In this document: piece by piece, positions 29,080-40,342 of the stretch
Layout of the letters: each line of letters opens with the position of its first letter
How positions within the stretch are numbered: the stretch's first letter is position 1
Translations under genes and position numbers: made by a program
NCBI GenBank assembly: GCA_015060765.1
Contig: SUXW01000002.1
Span: forward strand, 1 to 64,000
Reading direction: 5' to 3'
Source of the DNA: Bacteroides sp.
GTDB taxonomy: Bacteria > Bacteroidota > Bacteroidia > Bacteroidales > Bacteroidaceae
DNA: 64,000 bases
The notes under the pieces: model-generated
What the model was told of the DNA's origin: nothing
What the model saw: only the letters and a program-made list of their open reading frames with translations
The model's database searches: none

Positions 29080-30735
29080 TTATAGCAACTTATATTCAAT
29101 AAATAATCTTTTTCCAGTAATAGGATGTCTAAATTCCAATGACTCTGCATGAAGATACAAACGGTCGGATGGTTGTCCATACAATGAATCACCAACTATC
29201 GGCAAATTCAAGCCCATCAAATGTGCTGAATGTACCCTCAATTGATGAGTCCTTCCCGTCAACGGATAAAAAGCTACTCGAGTAACCCACTGCATATGCC
29301 CGTTTATTATTTTTTTTTCTGTACCTAATATTTCATAACGAGTAACAGACGGTTTACCATCTACTTCATCAACCAATTGATAAGGACGATTCAAATAATC
29401 TGGCCGAAGCGGTAATCGAATGAATCCCTTCCGAAGTAGATTATCAGATATGCATCCATCCAAAAATGCTATATATTTTTTCTTTATTACCCTTGTCTCA
29501 AACAAAATTTGTAACATGGAATGTACTTCTTTATTTTTAGCTACAAGCAATAGTCCAGACGTATCCATATCCAATCGGTGTACCATTAATGGTCCTGTCG
29601 CATCAGGTATTATTTTTTCCAAATAAGTAAAAACAGAAGGTAAGTCATCTTTCCCAGGAACTGAAAGCATACCATGTGGTTTATTTAATACCAATAAATA
29701 CTCGTCCTCATAGACTATTTTTATATCCGAAACTGAAGAACGAACAACAAGCAATGGATTAGGTTCAACATTCAATCCCTCCAACATATGTTTCAATATA
29801 GGTTCACATTTATGTTTGCAAGACGGATAGAAACATCCATGCCTTCTTATTTCTGATTTAGGAGATTCACCCCACCAAAATTCGGCCATAGCCAATGGTT
29901 GAAGTTGATGAAGATATGCATATTGCAACAATTTAGGAGCAGCACATTCACCTGCACCAGCTGGTGGTAGGCAATGACAATATTCTTCAAATATTTCATT
30001 CAGAGTTTTGCTTTCACCTTTTGCATTCTGTAAAACAAAAGCATCAAACAGACGCTTTTGAAGGTTAGCAGAACGAAATTTTCTTATTTTCTTCCATTCA
30101 TTGATTTGATTCATATAATTAGTCAACGCCTGTCGATGCTCTTCAATTTTACAATTCCAATATTTCTCTTGTCGTTTGTATTCCGCATGCTGATATTGGC
30201 TTTCTTTTATCAGAATAGACAAAGTTACATTATCTAACGTTACATTCTTTCTTCGTTGTTCGCGTTCAGTTTTTGCAGACTTCATTATTTCACGATAATC
30301 CGATAAAGCCTTTTCTGCTTTTTGAACCACTACATTCAATTTATTACACAAAGAATGATATACGTCTGAATTTTCCATCTCAATAATTTTCTTATTCAAC
30401 GCTGATATATGTCCTTCCTCTTCCTTAAAAAAGCCGTCTGGATTCAATAAATCATATATCGGAGGAACAAAATGAGAATGAATATTACTTCCCGCCAAAA
30501 TACCAGAAAAAGCAGCCAAATAACCAACCTCACCTTGGGAATCACGTACAATAAGTACACCAAACATTTTTCCCTTTTTCAATTCATCCGACCAATCTGA
30601 ACGTTTTTTCAGATAATTCTGCAATTCATTAGCTGCCGCAAGGCATAAAGGATGAGGTGTATAACAGAAAGGGAATGTAAATTGCGATGGCAACTCCATT
30701 CCCTCAAGCTGATTATATAAAAAATAATGTATCAC
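29080..30735 (-). CDS. RluA-family pseudouridine synthase with long N-terminal extension
   Basis: VHRLDMDTSGLLLVAKN catalytic motif, LTGRTHQLRVHSAH, VLNKPHGMLSVPG; about 340 aa N-terminal region. Confidence 0.9.
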   Translation of the reverse strand: MIHYFLYNQLEGMELPSQFTFPFCYTPHPLCLAAANELQNYLKKRSDWSDELKKGKMFGVLIVRDSQGEVGYLAAFSGILAGSNIHSHFVPPIYDLLNPDGFFKEEEGHISALNKKIIEMENSDVYHSLCNKLNVVVQKAEKALSDYREIMKSAKTEREQRRKNVTLDNVTLSILIKESQYQHAEYKRQEKYWNCKIEEHRQALTNYMNQINEWKKIRKFRSANLQKRLFDAFVLQNAKGESKTLNEIFEEYCHCLPPAGAGECAAPKLLQYAYLHQLQPLAMAEFWWGESPKSEIRRHGCFYPSCKHKCEPILKHMLEGLNVEPNPLLVVRSSVSDIKIVYEDEYLLVLNKPHGMLSVPGKDDLPSVFTYLEKIIPDATGPLMVHRLDMDTSGLLLVAKNKEVHSMLQILFETRVIKKKYIAFLDGCISDNLLRKGFIRLPLRPDYLNRPYQLVDEVDGKPSVTRYEILGTEKKIINGHMQWVTRVAFYPLTGRTHQLRVHSAHLMGLNLPIVGDSLYGQPSDRLYLHAESLEFRHPITGKRLFIEYKLL

Positions 30736-31775
30736 TTAGGCAATAAAACAATAAACTCTGACCCCACTCCTAAAGTGGAACGGGCTATCACTTTTCCATT
30801 CAACAAATCAGCCAAATTCTTACAGATACTAAGGCCTAAGCCTGTCCCTTGTTTAGAAGAATTAAACTTTTCAAAACGATCAAAGACTTTCGCCAAAGAT
30901 GCTTCAGCAATACCTGGTCCTGTATCTTTTACAGATATCCGAATATTATTAGTATCAACTTCGATTAATGTTAATTCAATCTTTCCCTTCTCTGTATATT
31001 TCACCGCATTCGACATGAAATTCATTACAATTTGTGAAACACGCTTAACATCCGTATTCACTCTTAATTTTTCAGGACAATGCACTTCGAGAGTCACACC
31101 AGGATATAATTTAGGTTCAAAACTTTTACCAATATGTTGTATCAAGCCAGACAACTCCACCTCCTCTCTATTAATTTCTGTCATCCCGGCTTCAATACGT
31201 GACAAGTCGAGTATATCATTAATCAGATTCAGCAGATGCTCACTATTCATTTTTATTATTTTCGCAAACTCTTCACGTTCAGCATCACTGAAACCTGGAG
31301 TAACCATATAGTCAGTAAAACCAACAATCGCATTTAGAGGTGTACGTATTTCATGACTCACATTAGCCAAGAAATCAGACATCATCCGTTCCGATTTTTC
31401 GGCTTTAATACGAGCTTCCAACAGCTCTTTCTGATAGGCAACACGTTGACAGACATCCCTTATCAGCACTAATACATTATCATCATCATAAGGTGTAAAA
31501 CGAGCTTCATAATAACGTATTCCTTTAGGGCCGAAATCAACTTCATATTCCATAATTCTAAGCTGACCGTCAGCCAGACATTCATGAATATTCTCGATGA
31601 ACATTTCAGACACTTCAGGTGAATAAATATTTCGTCCACTTGTTCCAATCAATTCTTCGCGGGTATGAAACAATTCTACATAATCAGATTTCATCACATC
31701 CGTAAAGATAAAATCCTTATTGAAAACGAATATAAATTCCGGTAAGGCACGAATAATTTTTGAGCTTATTTCCAT
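30732..31775 (-). CDS. Soluble PAS-domain sensor histidine kinase
   Basis: FLANVSHEIRTPLNAIVGF H-box, GTGLGLSICKNLADLL; no evident TM; 4-nt overlap with the RluA gene. Confidence 0.92.
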   Translation of the reverse strand: MEISSKIIRALPEFIFVFNKDFIFTDVMKSDYVELFHTREELIGTSGRNIYSPEVSEMFIENIHECLADGQLRIMEYEVDFGPKGIRYYEARFTPYDDDNVLVLIRDVCQRVAYQKELLEARIKAEKSERMMSDFLANVSHEIRTPLNAIVGFTDYMVTPGFSDAEREEFAKIIKMNSEHLLNLINDILDLSRIEAGMTEINREEVELSGLIQHIGKSFEPKLYPGVTLEVHCPEKLRVNTDVKRVSQIVMNFMSNAVKYTEKGKIELTLIEVDTNNIRISVKDTGPGIAEASLAKVFDRFEKFNSSKQGTGLGLSICKNLADLLNGKVIARSTLGVGSEFIVLLPK

Positions 31776-31837
31776 AATTAGCCCCTCCTTTTCAAATCCT
31801 AATATTTTTCAAGTTTATCTTCAAGTTTAACGATGAA

Positions 31838-31868
31838 CAAATGTATACAAAAATATAGAAACAACAAA
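31838..31868 (-). promoter_or_regulatory. Bacteroidota sigma-AB promoter for the PAS-HK/RluA transcription unit
   Basis: Minus strand TTTG (31865-31868) - N19 - TACATTTG (31838-31845), matching TTTG-N19-21-TAnnTTTG. Confidence 0.6.
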
Positions 31869-32174
31869 AAAATCCCATTTATTTTTTGAATACAAAGTCT
31901 TATAGCGAGAAAGAAAGTAACATTTTAACATTATCTATCCCAAACAAGTCGCCATAATTTCATTCCAAACAAACTAATTTACAAAATGTTGCAACAACAA
32001 TTTATTATATACATAGTTCAAACAATTCTATTCTATGACAAATTAGACACAATCAATTAACAAATTCATTGACTAAAATGATGTAAATTATCACCTTATT
32101 AGAAGATATTATTCGCAATTAATTCCTATCTTTGCAAATTATTGGATAATATAATCAAATACTATACAAATATT

Positions 32175-34583
32175 ATGGTAAAGAAACTTGTTTTACTATT
32201 TTTATCTTCTATGATGCTTTGTAGTGTTTTACAAGCACAATCCATGAGTGATGCACAAGTCATAGAATATGTAAAGACAGCAACAGCTGCCGGAAAATCG
32301 CAAAAACAAATTATCAACGAATTGGCTTTAAGAGGAGTTACCCGTGCTCAAGCAGAAAGGATCAAAGCACGTTATGATGAGCAACAAACTTCCAAGCAAA
32401 GTATGGGAGCCTTGGCCAAAAATCGAATGAGAAGTAGCAATGATATTACAGAAACAATGGTAGAAGGTGAAATGGATGCCATTACAGCAGAGTTGACCGA
32501 TCCTACCGAACAAAGTACTGCCGTTGCTTCACGTATCGTATTTGGACGTAACATCTTCAACAGTCGCAATTTGACATTTGCTCCTAGTCAGAATATGGCT
32601 ACTCCAACCAACTACAAATTAGGTCCTGGTGATGAAATCATCATCGATATTTGGGGAAGTAACCAAAACACCATTCGAGAAACGATTTCACCTGATGGTA
32701 ACATCAATATCGAAACATTAGGACTTATTTATCTTAATGGGATGACAGTAAAAGAAGCCGACAATTATTTAAGACGTGAATTGAGTAAAATCTATTCGGG
32801 TATTGACGGTAAAGATACAGATATCAAATTAAGTTTAGGTCAAATACGTACCATACAAATCAATGTAATGGGAGAAGTTGCCGTACCAGGGACCTATGCT
32901 TTATCGTCCTTCTCAACTGTTTTTCATGCACTTTATAGAGCCGGTGGGGTAAATAATCTGGGTAGTCTCCGTAACATCTATTTAATGAGAAACGGCAAAA
33001 AAATTGCCACACTCGATGTTTATGATTTCATATTGAAAGGAAAGACAATGGAAGACATCCGTTTGCAAGAAGGTGATGTAGTAATTGTTCCTCCATATGA
33101 ATTATTAGTCGACATCCAAGGCAATGTCAAGCGTCCGATGTACTATGAAATGAAAAACGGTGAAACGGTAAAGAACTTGATTGATTATGCAGGCAGTTTT
33201 ACTGGTGATGCCTACACTAAGAACATTCGTATGACCAGACAAAACGGACGTGAATACCAGATATATACAATCGACGATATGGACTATTCCGTATTCAAGT
33301 TAATGGATGGTGATGTACTCAGCGTCAGTGCCATGTTGGACCGTTATGAAAATCGTATTGAAATCAGTGGAGCCGTTTATCGTCCTGGTATCTATCAGTT
33401 TAGTGGTCAATTAAATACAGTCAAGCAATTGGTTGAAAAAGCCGAAGGATTAATGGGGGATGCATTCTTGAATCGTGCTGTATTACATCGTCAACGGGAA
33501 GATTTGACATTAGAAGTTATACCCATAAACATCAAAGCTGTTATGGAAGGGAATTCTCCAGATATTGCCCTTCAACGAAATGACAAACTTTATATTCCTA
33601 GCATTCATGATTTACAGGATGTTGGTAATATTTCTGTTTTTGGCGAAGTAGCCAATCCGGGTACTTTTCCTTACGCAGACAATACCACATTGGAAGACAT
33701 TATTATTCAAGCTGGAGGATTGAGAGAATCTGCATCTACTATACGCGTAGATGTTTCTCGACGTATCAAAGACAGCAAAGGTACTGAAAAGCCTAATCAA
33801 ATAGGTGAATTGTTCTCTTTCTCTTTGAAAGACGGATTTGTTGTTGATGGTGAACAAGCATTCCAATTGCAACCATACGATCAAGTATTCGTACGTAGAA
33901 GTCCAGCATATCAAGCTCAAATCAATGTAGCAGTTAATGGTGAAATCCTTTATGGTGGTAGTTATGCTTTAACTCAAAAAACTGAAAGAGTAAGCGACCT
34001 TGTTAAAAAAGCAGGTGGTGTAACCCCATATGCTTATGTCAAAGGAGCACGTCTTTCAAGAAGGATCAATGCAGAAGAACGCAGACGTATGCAAGATGTT
34101 CTGAAGATGGCTGACAATGGTCAAGATTCTATAGATGTTACAAAGATAGATTTTGGCAATATATATTACGTAGGGATTGATTTGGAAAAAGCAATTGCCA
34201 ATCCCGGATCGGATTTTGATATTGTTTTGCGTGAAGGAGACGTACTTACCATACCAGAATACAACAATACCGTACGAATCAGCGGTGCAGTGATGTATCC
34301 TAACACTGTAACGTATCAGGACAATAAAAAATTGAAACATTACGTAGAACAAGCAGGAGGATATGGTTTCAGAGCTAAAAAGAACAAAGCATATATTATA
34401 TATATGAATGGGCAAGTGGCTAAAGCTAAGAAATTGAGTAGCAGTGTTATTCAACCAGGATGTGAAATCATTGTACCGACCAAAGAAAAGAGCAGTTTCA
34501 AACTGGAAAATATGTTATCAATAGCAACTACAAGTGCTTCATTAGCAACTATGATTGCAAGTATTGCAAACATTCTCAAATAA
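32175..34583 (+). CDS. SLBB-domain polysaccharide export protein (Wza-like outer-membrane secretin)
   Basis: YKLGPGDEIIIDIWGSNQNT Poly_export motif; multiple SLBB repeats (GEVAVPGTYAL, GEVANPGTFPYA, GAVMYPNTVTY). Confidence 0.9.
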   Translation: MVKKLVLLFLSSMMLCSVLQAQSMSDAQVIEYVKTATAAGKSQKQIINELALRGVTRAQAERIKARYDEQQTSKQSMGALAKNRMRSSNDITETMVEGEMDAITAELTDPTEQSTAVASRIVFGRNIFNSRNLTFAPSQNMATPTNYKLGPGDEIIIDIWGSNQNTIRETISPDGNINIETLGLIYLNGMTVKEADNYLRRELSKIYSGIDGKDTDIKLSLGQIRTIQINVMGEVAVPGTYALSSFSTVFHALYRAGGVNNLGSLRNIYLMRNGKKIATLDVYDFILKGKTMEDIRLQEGDVVIVPPYELLVDIQGNVKRPMYYEMKNGETVKNLIDYAGSFTGDAYTKNIRMTRQNGREYQIYTIDDMDYSVFKLMDGDVLSVSAMLDRYENRIEISGAVYRPGIYQFSGQLNTVKQLVEKAEGLMGDAFLNRAVLHRQREDLTLEVIPINIKAVMEGNSPDIALQRNDKLYIPSIHDLQDVGNISVFGEVANPGTFPYADNTTLEDIIIQAGGLRESASTIRVDVSRRIKDSKGTEKPNQIGELFSFSLKDGFVVDGEQAFQLQPYDQVFVRRSPAYQAQINVAVNGEILYGGSYALTQKTERVSDLVKKAGGVTPYAYVKGARLSRRINAEERRRMQDVLKMADNGQDSIDVTKIDFGNIYYVGIDLEKAIANPGSDFDIVLREGDVLTIPEYNNTVRISGAVMYPNTVTYQDNKKLKHYVEQAGGYGFRAKKNKAYIIYMNGQVAKAKKLSSSVIQPGCEIIVPTKEKSSFKLENMLSIATTSASLATMIASIANILK

Positions 34584-34591
34584 TATCAAAG

Positions 34592-35740
34592 ATGGCTGAA
34601 GATAAGAATTACACACAGATACCTCAAGATGAGGAAGAAATGGAAATCGATTTGATGGAATATGCCCGTAAATTATGGGATGCCAGAAAATTATTGCTGA
34701 AAGTTATTGGTATAGCAACCATTGTAGGATTGGTCATAGCATTCACTACGCCCAAGAAATATACTGTCAATGTCACTTTAGCTCCTGAATCAATGAAAGG
34801 TTCAAGTAGTCTTTCTGGGATTGCTTCCATGTTAGGTGTAGGTGGATTGAACATGGGAAATGAAGCCGATGCTTTGAATGTTACCCTGTATCCTGACATC
34901 GTATCTTCTACACCATTCATTTTAGATTTATTAGACACTCCAATAAGGGATCTCGATGAAGATACCCCTGATACCACATTAATAGGCTATTTGGAAACAC
35001 AAAAAAGTTCGCTTATTGGAACAGTTATGTCGTTACCATTTAAAGCAATTGGCGCTATTACATCGTTATTTTCTTCAGAAGAAGACGAAGAGAACAATGG
35101 CAACAAAGAAATGAATCCTTTCCACCTCACAAAAAAAGAAGCCAAAATAGTAACAGGCATGAAACAATTAATAGTAGCCAATGTTGATAAGAAAACAGGG
35201 GTAACAACTATGTCAGTAACCCTTCAAGATCCATTGGTCTGTGCTATCATTGCAGACACAGTCATAGCTAAGTTACAAGAAAAAGTAACCAAGTATCGTA
35301 TCAGTAAAGCAGAAAACGACAGCAAATATTGGGAACAAATTCATAAAGAAAGGCAACAAGAATACTACAAGGCGCAACAAGCCTATGCCAATTACGTAGA
35401 TGCAAACAAAAGTGTTGTACTTCACAGTGTGATGACAGAGCGTGAACGTCTACAAAACGAAATGAATTTAGCTTATCAAGTTTACAGTAATGTAGCAACC
35501 CAATTGCAATTGGCCAAAGCCAAAGTACAGGAAGCCAAACCTGCATTTGCTGTAGTTGAACCAGCAACAGTTCCACTTCAGCCCTCTGGTACAAGTCGAA
35601 AAATGATTTTGATTGGTATCGTATTTTTGGCTTTTGCAGGTACTGCTGCATGGATATTGTTTGGCAAAGATTTTTGGTTTAAGATTAAAGATGAATTTAT
35701 AAAGGATCCGTCTAAAACGACAGAACCTTTAAATGAATAA
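34592..35740 (+). CDS. Wzz/chain-length determinant family protein
   Basis: N- and C-terminal TM, YTVNVTLAPES, P-x-x-P-S-x-x-x-R motif (PLQPSGTSRKMILIG). Confidence 0.88.
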   Translation: MAEDKNYTQIPQDEEEMEIDLMEYARKLWDARKLLLKVIGIATIVGLVIAFTTPKKYTVNVTLAPESMKGSSSLSGIASMLGVGGLNMGNEADALNVTLYPDIVSSTPFILDLLDTPIRDLDEDTPDTTLIGYLETQKSSLIGTVMSLPFKAIGAITSLFSSEEDEENNGNKEMNPFHLTKKEAKIVTGMKQLIVANVDKKTGVTTMSVTLQDPLVCAIIADTVIAKLQEKVTKYRISKAENDSKYWEQIHKERQQEYYKAQQAYANYVDANKSVVLHSVMTERERLQNEMNLAYQVYSNVATQLQLAKAKVQEAKPAFAVVEPATVPLQPSGTSRKMILIGIVFLAFAGTAAWILFGKDFWFKIKDEFIKDPSKTTEPLNE

Positions 35741-35752
35741 ATAAGATTTTAT

Positions 35753-35825
35753 TGTCATTCAAACCAATGGTATATAAATAGTTACATAGACTATTTCTAT
35801 ATATCGTTTGTTTGAATGACTTTTT
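35753..35825 (+). terminator. Long stem-loop between wzz and gmd
   Basis: gtcattcaaac...gtttgaatgacttttttaaa outer stem with a nested aaatag...ctattt repeat and T tract. Confidence 0.6.
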
Positions 35826-35853
35826 TAAAGACTAATCAACCAATAATAAATAT

Positions 35854-36939
35854 ATGAGAAAAGTAGCGTTAATTACCGGTATTACCGGACAGGATGGTTC
35901 GTTTTTGGCGGAATTCCTAATTGAAAAAGGATATGAAGTACATGGCATATTACGCCGTTCATCTTCATTCAATACAGCACGTATTGAACATCTCTATTTA
36001 GATGAATGGGTACGTGATATGAAAAAGAGTCGTCTCATCAACCTTCATTGGGGAGATATGACAGACAGTAGTTCACTCATACGTATCATCAGCGACATTC
36101 ATCCGACTGAAATATACAATTTAGCTGCACAGAGTCATGTCAAAGTAAGTTTTGACGTACCCGAATATACAGCAGAAGCCGATGCAGTGGGTACTCTTCG
36201 GTTACTTGAAGCTGTGCGTATCTGTGGATTGGAAAAAACATGCCGCATTTATCAAGCATCCACATCCGAATTATATGGTAAAGTCCAAGAAGTTCCTCAA
36301 AAGGAAACAACTCCATTCTATCCACGTTCACCTTACGGTGTAGCCAAGCAATATGGTTTTTGGATAACCAAAAATTATCGCGAAAGTTATGGTATGTATG
36401 CCGTTAATGGAATACTCTTCAATCATGAAAGCGAGCGACGTGGCGAAACATTCGTAACACGAAAAATCACATTGGCCGCAGCTCGTATAGCTCAAGGATT
36501 TCAAGATAAATTGTATTTGGGTAATTTGGATTCCCTCCGTGATTGGGGATATGCTAAAGACTATGTAGAATGTATGTGGCTGATTCTTCAACATGATACT
36601 CCTGAAGATTTTGTCATAGCTACAGGAGAATATCATACCGTTCGCGAATTTGCAACATTAGCTTTTAAAGAAGTAGGTATAAACCTGAGATGGGAAGGAG
36701 AGGGAGTCAATGAAAAAGGTATAGACATTTCTACTGATAAAGTTTTGGTTGAAGTCGATCCTAAATACTTCCGTCCTTGTGAAGTGGACCAGCTTTTAGG
36801 CGACCCCACCAAAGCAAAGACTCTTTTAGGATGGAACCCACAAAAAACATCATTCCCGGAACTTGTTCGCATTATGGTAGAGCATGATATGCGATTTGTG
36901 AAAAAACTTCACATGAAAGCTTTGTTGGATAAAGAATAA
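35854..36939 (+). CDS. gmd: GDP-mannose 4,6-dehydratase
   Basis: [58 protein letters not shown]. Confidence 0.96.
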   Translation: MRKVALITGITGQDGSFLAEFLIEKGYEVHGILRRSSSFNTARIEHLYLDEWVRDMKKSRLINLHWGDMTDSSSLIRIISDIHPTEIYNLAAQSHVKVSFDVPEYTAEADAVGTLRLLEAVRICGLEKTCRIYQASTSELYGKVQEVPQKETTPFYPRSPYGVAKQYGFWITKNYRESYGMYAVNGILFNHESERRGETFVTRKITLAAARIAQGFQDKLYLGNLDSLRDWGYAKDYVECMWLILQHDTPEDFVIATGEYHTVREFATLAFKEVGINLRWEGEGVNEKGIDISTDKVLVEVDPKYFRPCEVDQLLGDPTKAKTLLGWNPQKTSFPELVRIMVEHDMRFVKKLHMKALLDKE

Positions 36940-36944
36940 AGGAC

Positions 36945-37889
36945 ATGCTTGACAAAAATGCTAAAATATATGTAGCAGGACACCGAGGCATGGTCGGTTC
37001 CGCTATTGTAAGAGAATTGGAAAAGCAAGGGTACAACCAGATTGTTACCCGTACACATGCAGAACTTGATCTTTGCAATCAAGAAGATGTCAATCAATTC
37101 TTCCTTCAGGAAAAACCGGAATATGTATTTCTCGCTGCAGCTAAAGTTGGTGGAATTATGGCCAATCAGAATGCTTTAGCCGATTTCATGTACGAAAACA
37201 TGATGTTGGAAATGAATGTGATACATGCAGCATGGAAAAATGGATGTAAAAAGCTCTTATTCCTAGGTTCCAGTTGCATATATCCTCGTATGGCACCACA
37301 GCCAATGACAGAAAGTTGTTTGTTGACCGGTGAATTGGAAAAGACGAATGAAGCATATGCATTAGCCAAAATATCCGGTCTAAAGTATTGTGAGTTTTTG
37401 AACAAGCAATATGGTACAGATTACATCAGTGTAATGCCTACCAACTTATATGGCCCCAATGACAATTATCATCCGACTCACAGTCATGTACTACCTGCAT
37501 TGATTCGAAGATTCCACGAAGCTAAAGAAAACCAACTTGAATATGTAACTTGTTGGGGAGACGGAAGTCCATTAAGAGAGTTTCTTTATGTAGATGATTT
37601 AGCGAATTTATGTATCTTTTTAATGAACCATTACAGTGGAGATGAAACGGTAAATGCAGGTACAGGTAAAGAATTAAGTATCAAGAAACTGACAGAAATT
37701 GTTGCCGAGACTGTAGGTTATAAAGGAGAAATCAGATGGGATACTACCAAGCCTAACGGCACTCCCCGAAAGTTGCTTGATGTAAGCAAAGCTCAAAAAT
37801 TAGGATGGACCTACCAAACGGAATTGAAGGATGGTATTCGTCTGGCATACCAAGACTTTCTAAACAATCCAATGAGAGCGGAAAGATAA
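36945..37889 (+). CDS. fcl: GDP-L-fucose synthase
   Basis: [54 protein letters not shown]. Confidence 0.96.
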   Translation: MLDKNAKIYVAGHRGMVGSAIVRELEKQGYNQIVTRTHAELDLCNQEDVNQFFLQEKPEYVFLAAAKVGGIMANQNALADFMYENMMLEMNVIHAAWKNGCKKLLFLGSSCIYPRMAPQPMTESCLLTGELEKTNEAYALAKISGLKYCEFLNKQYGTDYISVMPTNLYGPNDNYHPTHSHVLPALIRRFHEAKENQLEYVTCWGDGSPLREFLYVDDLANLCIFLMNHYSGDETVNAGTGKELSIKKLTEIVAETVGYKGEIRWDTTKPNGTPRKLLDVSKAQKLGWTYQTELKDGIRLAYQDFLNNPMRAER

Positions 37890-37893
37890 GCAG

Positions 37894-37941
37894 AAAAAAG
37901 TGAGATTACTATCAGTAAGCAACGATAGTAGTCTCACTTTT
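37894..37941. terminator. Bidirectional terminator
   Basis: aaaagtgagattactatc...gatagtagtctcactttt inverted repeat between convergent genes. Confidence 0.85.
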
Positions 37942-37961
37942 ATATTCGATGACAGATTTAA

Positions 37962-40298
37962 TCAATTGAATATTTTGATTCCTACAAAAAATGTACGAGG
38001 CTGAGTGGGGCCATAAAAATAGCCGGAATCACGAAATACTCCTTTATCCAAATCCTTTTGGAATTCATTGAAAATGTTTTGAACTCCTCCATTAATCTGT
38101 AGCTTTACATGTTCATTCAATACAAACGTATAATTAAGTTTTGCATTGAAATCAAAAAAAACGGTAGTATGTACCATTTCATCTTTCATAATATAAGTAT
38201 AGGGACAGTCAGTAGGAATCTCATCTGACGGAGCAAAATGAGGAACATACATTCGACCCGTATAAACACCAGAGAAAGAGGCATCAAAGTTTTTAAAGGG
38301 GGCTACTGTCAATGTAAAATAGCCATAACAGTCAGGTGTACGAGGCATATTTCGTGTTCCAGCAACCGATTTATCTTCACTCCAATAAGTCAGTTCCTTA
38401 TAACGACTCCGTTGCACAGTAAAACCAGCCTGCAGAGATATATCTCGTCCATGAGCAATTTTAGCATCCAAGTTCACACCATACACTTTAGCACCACTCC
38501 CATTACGTCGTTCCTGTAAAGCATTTCCGCCATTATCGGTACCGATATTTTGTAAATAGAAAACATCGTCCAATGTTGTATAAAAACCTTCTATCAACAA
38601 ATTAGTTTGAAAATGCCCTATATTTGCACTCCAATCAATAGAGCCACTAAAGCTGTTGGATTTTTCCGGTTTCAAACCATCTGCCAAACGAATCAATACT
38701 CCTTCTCCTCCAACAGCAGTAATATGTAAATCCTCGTCGTATGCTTGTGGAGCACGAAATCCCGTAGACCATGTTAACCGAACCTGCAAATTATCACTTG
38801 GTTTATAGAGCATATTCACACGTGGACTGAAAATAAGGTTATCTATCAAATTATGTTCATCCAAACGAAATCCTGCCAAAAGACTGAATTTGTTCATTTT
38901 CCACTCGTTCTGGACAAAAGCACTGGCAATACGGACTTCTTGTTGAAGATCACGATTGTATCCGCTCATCACATCATGCAAATCATCGTTCTGATATTCA
39001 ACACCCGCAGTAAACTGAGACGGAGCAAAAATCACCTTATCAAAATTACCTGTATACATTCCACCAACAACCCAAGTCAAATCTTTCGTCTTCCCATAAG
39101 CATTAGGATCACATTGGGCACCATAATAACTGTTACGATCTACATGTTGTGCCGATGCAAATACCGAGAATTTATGCTTGTATTCTTTCCAGAACAAGTC
39201 GTAATTCAGCCCACCACTATTGATGATATGTTTAGTTTGTTCGGTAATATCCGTTTCAAAAGGTTCCATATCAAACTTGTTTCCTCCTCTACGGAATTCA
39301 TTGGTCGTATGATACTCCAGTCCCAATCTACTGAATTGAGTCGGACGATAATAGGCTCGCAATCCAAAAGAATTCATATTCAGTTTGCCTATTTCCGAAA
39401 AGCCATCATCGTCTGCATCATACGGATTACGATTTCTATAAGCTTGATAGAGAGCAATACCATATACATTATCCTTGGATACCAAAGAAGCATTGGCTCC
39501 CATGTATTGTTCCCAAACCTTTCCATCCATGTTCGATAAAGTTGACGAGAATTGGAAAGAATTATTAATGGGATCTTTGGTTATGATATTAATGGTACCT
39601 CCAACCGCATTGGCACCAAACAAAGCAGATCCTCCTCCTCTCACAACCTCTACCCTTTCAATCATATTGACCGGTATCTGTTCAAGACCATACACACCGG
39701 ATAGTGCACTGATAATGGGACGACTGTTAATCAATATTTGTGAATAAGGTCCTTCCAATCCATTGATACGTACCTGAGGAAAACCACAATTCTGACAATT
39801 GTTTTCTACACGTAATCCAGACTGATAATTCAAGGCCTTAGCCAAATCTGTAGAATTGACAGTTTCAAAGAGTTTGTTGCTCATCACATTCACAACTACA
39901 GGAGCCAATTTACGGCTCACTTCATTGCGATTGGCCGAAACAACCACTTCATCCATCTGCATTTCTTCCACTTCCATTGCAAAGTGAATGTCTACAGCAA
40001 AATTATCACTGACAATTACTTTCTTTGTCTGGGTTCTATACCCCATTAGTTGTGCCCTCAATGTATACTCACCTTCAGGGATATCCTTAAATATAAAATC
40101 TCCATTTTCATTTGAAACAGTTCCTTCACCTGTTTCAACAATCATAATAGTTGCATACGACAAACTATTCTCACTTCCTTTTTCGATAACATGTCCTGCA
40201 ATTGTTTTACCGTCCCGAATAGGATCAACAATCGATGCATATATACTTTGACTTACACTCATCACCATGAGTGCAAGCCCTAACAAACTTTTTTTCAT
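37962..40298 (-). CDS. TonB-dependent receptor with N-terminal carboxypeptidase-regulatory-like domain
   Basis: CarbopepD_reg-like N-terminus, plug INGLEGPYSQILINSRPIISALSGVYGLEQIPVNMIERVEVVRGGGSALFGANAVGGTINIITK. Confidence 0.92.
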   Translation of the reverse strand: MKKSLLGLALMVMSVSQSIYASIVDPIRDGKTIAGHVIEKGSENSLSYATIMIVETGEGTVSNENGDFIFKDIPEGEYTLRAQLMGYRTQTKKVIVSDNFAVDIHFAMEVEEMQMDEVVVSANRNEVSRKLAPVVVNVMSNKLFETVNSTDLAKALNYQSGLRVENNCQNCGFPQVRINGLEGPYSQILINSRPIISALSGVYGLEQIPVNMIERVEVVRGGGSALFGANAVGGTINIITKDPINNSFQFSSTLSNMDGKVWEQYMGANASLVSKDNVYGIALYQAYRNRNPYDADDDGFSEIGKLNMNSFGLRAYYRPTQFSRLGLEYHTTNEFRRGGNKFDMEPFETDITEQTKHIINSGGLNYDLFWKEYKHKFSVFASAQHVDRNSYYGAQCDPNAYGKTKDLTWVVGGMYTGNFDKVIFAPSQFTAGVEYQNDDLHDVMSGYNRDLQQEVRIASAFVQNEWKMNKFSLLAGFRLDEHNLIDNLIFSPRVNMLYKPSDNLQVRLTWSTGFRAPQAYDEDLHITAVGGEGVLIRLADGLKPEKSNSFSGSIDWSANIGHFQTNLLIEGFYTTLDDVFYLQNIGTDNGGNALQERRNGSGAKVYGVNLDAKIAHGRDISLQAGFTVQRSRYKELTYWSEDKSVAGTRNMPRTPDCYGYFTLTVAPFKNFDASFSGVYTGRMYVPHFAPSDEIPTDCPYTYIMKDEMVHTTVFFDFNAKLNYTFVLNEHVKLQINGGVQNIFNEFQKDLDKGVFRDSGYFYGPTQPRTFFVGIKIFN

Positions 40299-40342
40299 AA
40301 ATGTACTTTTTATTAGTTATTCTTCAATTACGCTATTAAATA

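Noticed and set aside
30727-31311. 194-aa plus-strand ORF
   Set aside because: Antisense to the PAS histidine kinase gene.
38853-39539. 228-aa plus-strand ORF
   Set aside because: Antisense to the TonB-dependent receptor; no motif.
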